A stretch of DNA of 6,091 nucleotides. It comes from Bacteroidales bacterium UBA2764 (GTDB lineage: Bacteria > Bacteroidota > Bacteroidia > Bacteroidales > Paludibacteraceae). The notes beneath the pieces were generated by a model, which saw only the letters and a list, made by a program, of their open reading frames with translations, did not search any database and was not told where the DNA came from. Shown here piece after piece: positions 5,792-6,091 of this stretch. Each line of letters begins with the position of its first letter. Positions within the stretch are counted from its first letter, which is position 1. The position numbers and the translations under genes are program-made. Location of the stretch: assembly GCA_002352705.1 (NCBI GenBank), contig DEIW01000022.1, positions 1-6,091 of the forward strand, given 5' to 3'.

Positions 5792-5824
5792 CTAGTGGAC
5801 TAGTAGACTAGTAAGCTAGTGGAC
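5791..5824. repeat. 8-bp CTAGT-type tandem repeat between deoC and the last gene
   Basis: Four adjacent 8-bp units follow the deoC stop: TAGTGGAC (5793-5800), TAGTAGAC (5801-5808), TAGTAAGC (5809-5816) and TAGTGGAC (5817-5824). With the leading AC they create three ACTAGT palindromes at exact 8-bp steps (5791, 5799, 5807) and a degenerate GCTAGT at 5815. The first base overlaps the deoC stop codon. The array fills most of the gap and ends 7 bp before the next ATG, so it forms the leader of that gene. From memory, similar CTAGT iterations occur between genes in other Bacteroidales, but I could not check this. Confidence 0.75.
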
Positions 5825-5831
5825 TATCATC

Positions 5832-6091
5832 ATGAATACGATTTTATCCAAGAGATTTTTCTCACCCAATGTAGCGGAGCTCGTAGTGGAGGCTCCGCTC
5901 ATTGCGCGTAGCCGCAGAGCCGGCCATTTTGTCATCATCCGTGTGGACGCACAATCCGAACGTGTGCCCTTGACGATCGCCGGCGCGGATATTGAAAAAG
6001 GTACGATCACGCTCGTCGTGCAGCGGATAGGCGTTTCCACGCATAAACTGCTGGCGCTCAATCCGGGCGATTGTATTCACGACGTGGTAGG
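5832..6091 (+). CDS. NfnA/SudB-like FAD/NAD-binding ferredoxin:NADP oxidoreductase subunit, N-terminal part
   Basis: An open frame from ATG at 5832 runs without a stop through 86 codons to the right edge, so the gene is truncated by the window. The translation begins MNTILSKRFFSPNVAELVVE and continues APLIARSRRAGHFVIIRV (21-38), ERVPLTIAGADIEKGTITLV (43-62) and LNPGDCIHDVV (76-86). This is the beta-barrel flavin-binding domain of the sulfide/dihydroorotate dehydrogenase-like group, with RxPLTI (44-49) as the FAD-binding motif. Family members are the small subunit of NADH-dependent ferredoxin:NADP oxidoreductase (NfnA) and are usually followed by a GltD-like large subunit (NfnB), expected just outside the window. 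The nucleotide-binding half and the C-terminal iron-sulfur cysteines are not visible, so NfnA versus a dihydroorotate dehydrogenase electron-transfer subunit (PyrK) cannot be fully separated. NfnA-like is favoured. Confidence 0.85.
   Translation, partial: MNTILSKRFFSPNVAELVVEAPLIARSRRAGHFVIIRVDAQSERVPLTIAGADIEKGTITLVVQRIGVSTHKLLALNPGDCIHDVV

Noticed and set aside
1..6091. A novel defence, mobile or secondary-metabolite system
   Set aside because: Every sizeable open frame except one lipoprotein belongs to a recognised housekeeping or carbohydrate-enzyme family. No transposase, integrase, toxin-antitoxin pair, CRISPR repeat or reverse transcriptase was seen.

Overview
The window looks like ordinary chromosomal DNA from a member of the Bacteroidales (phylum Bacteroidota). 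The clues are three promoter-like sites that match the Bacteroidetes sigma-factor consensus (TTG, about 20 nt, TAnnTTTG), A/T-rich leaders with little Shine-Dalgarno sequence, two lipoproteins with N-terminal lipoboxes, and a menaquinone gene together with a Bacteroidetes-type short phosphatidylserine decarboxylase. I cannot name the genus from the sequence alone.

Layout. Two gene clusters diverge from a 130-bp A/T-rich control region (3606-3735). Leftward on the minus strand come an unrecognised coiled-coil lipoprotein (3111-3605), a TtcA-type tRNA thiolation ATPase (2407-3114), a small four-helix DUF486/DMT membrane protein (2025-2396), a GH53 endo-beta-1,4-galactanase lipoprotein (919-2004), and menA (71-922). 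Two of the junctions are 4-bp ATGA overlaps and the other two gaps are 10 and 20 bp, so the five genes are probably one transcription unit despite unrelated functions. Left of menA is a 70-bp A/T-rich gap with what looks like the upstream half of a promoter for a gene beyond the left edge.

Rightward on the plus strand come a START/SRPBCC-fold protein (3736-4167), phosphatidylserine decarboxylase (4181-4876), deoxyribose-phosphate aldolase deoC (4913-5791), and the first 86 codons of an NfnA/SudB-like FAD/NAD-binding ferredoxin:NADP oxidoreductase subunit (5832 to the right edge). The first two are 13 bp apart and clearly co-transcribed. The gaps before deoC and the last gene are 36 and 40 bp.

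The genes serve several housekeeping jobs rather than one pathway: quinone synthesis, tRNA modification, phosphatidylethanolamine synthesis, deoxynucleoside catabolism, NADPH/ferredoxin redox, and arabinogalactan breakdown. I see no defence system, mobile element, CRISPR array, tRNA or rRNA. The items most worth a second look are small DNA repeats: a palindromic element that appears to have inserted in frame into the GH53 coding sequence near the catalytic residues, a four-unit 8-bp CTAGT-type tandem repeat between deoC and the last gene, and an extended -33 motif (TTGCGTATAT-like) shared by all three predicted promoters.
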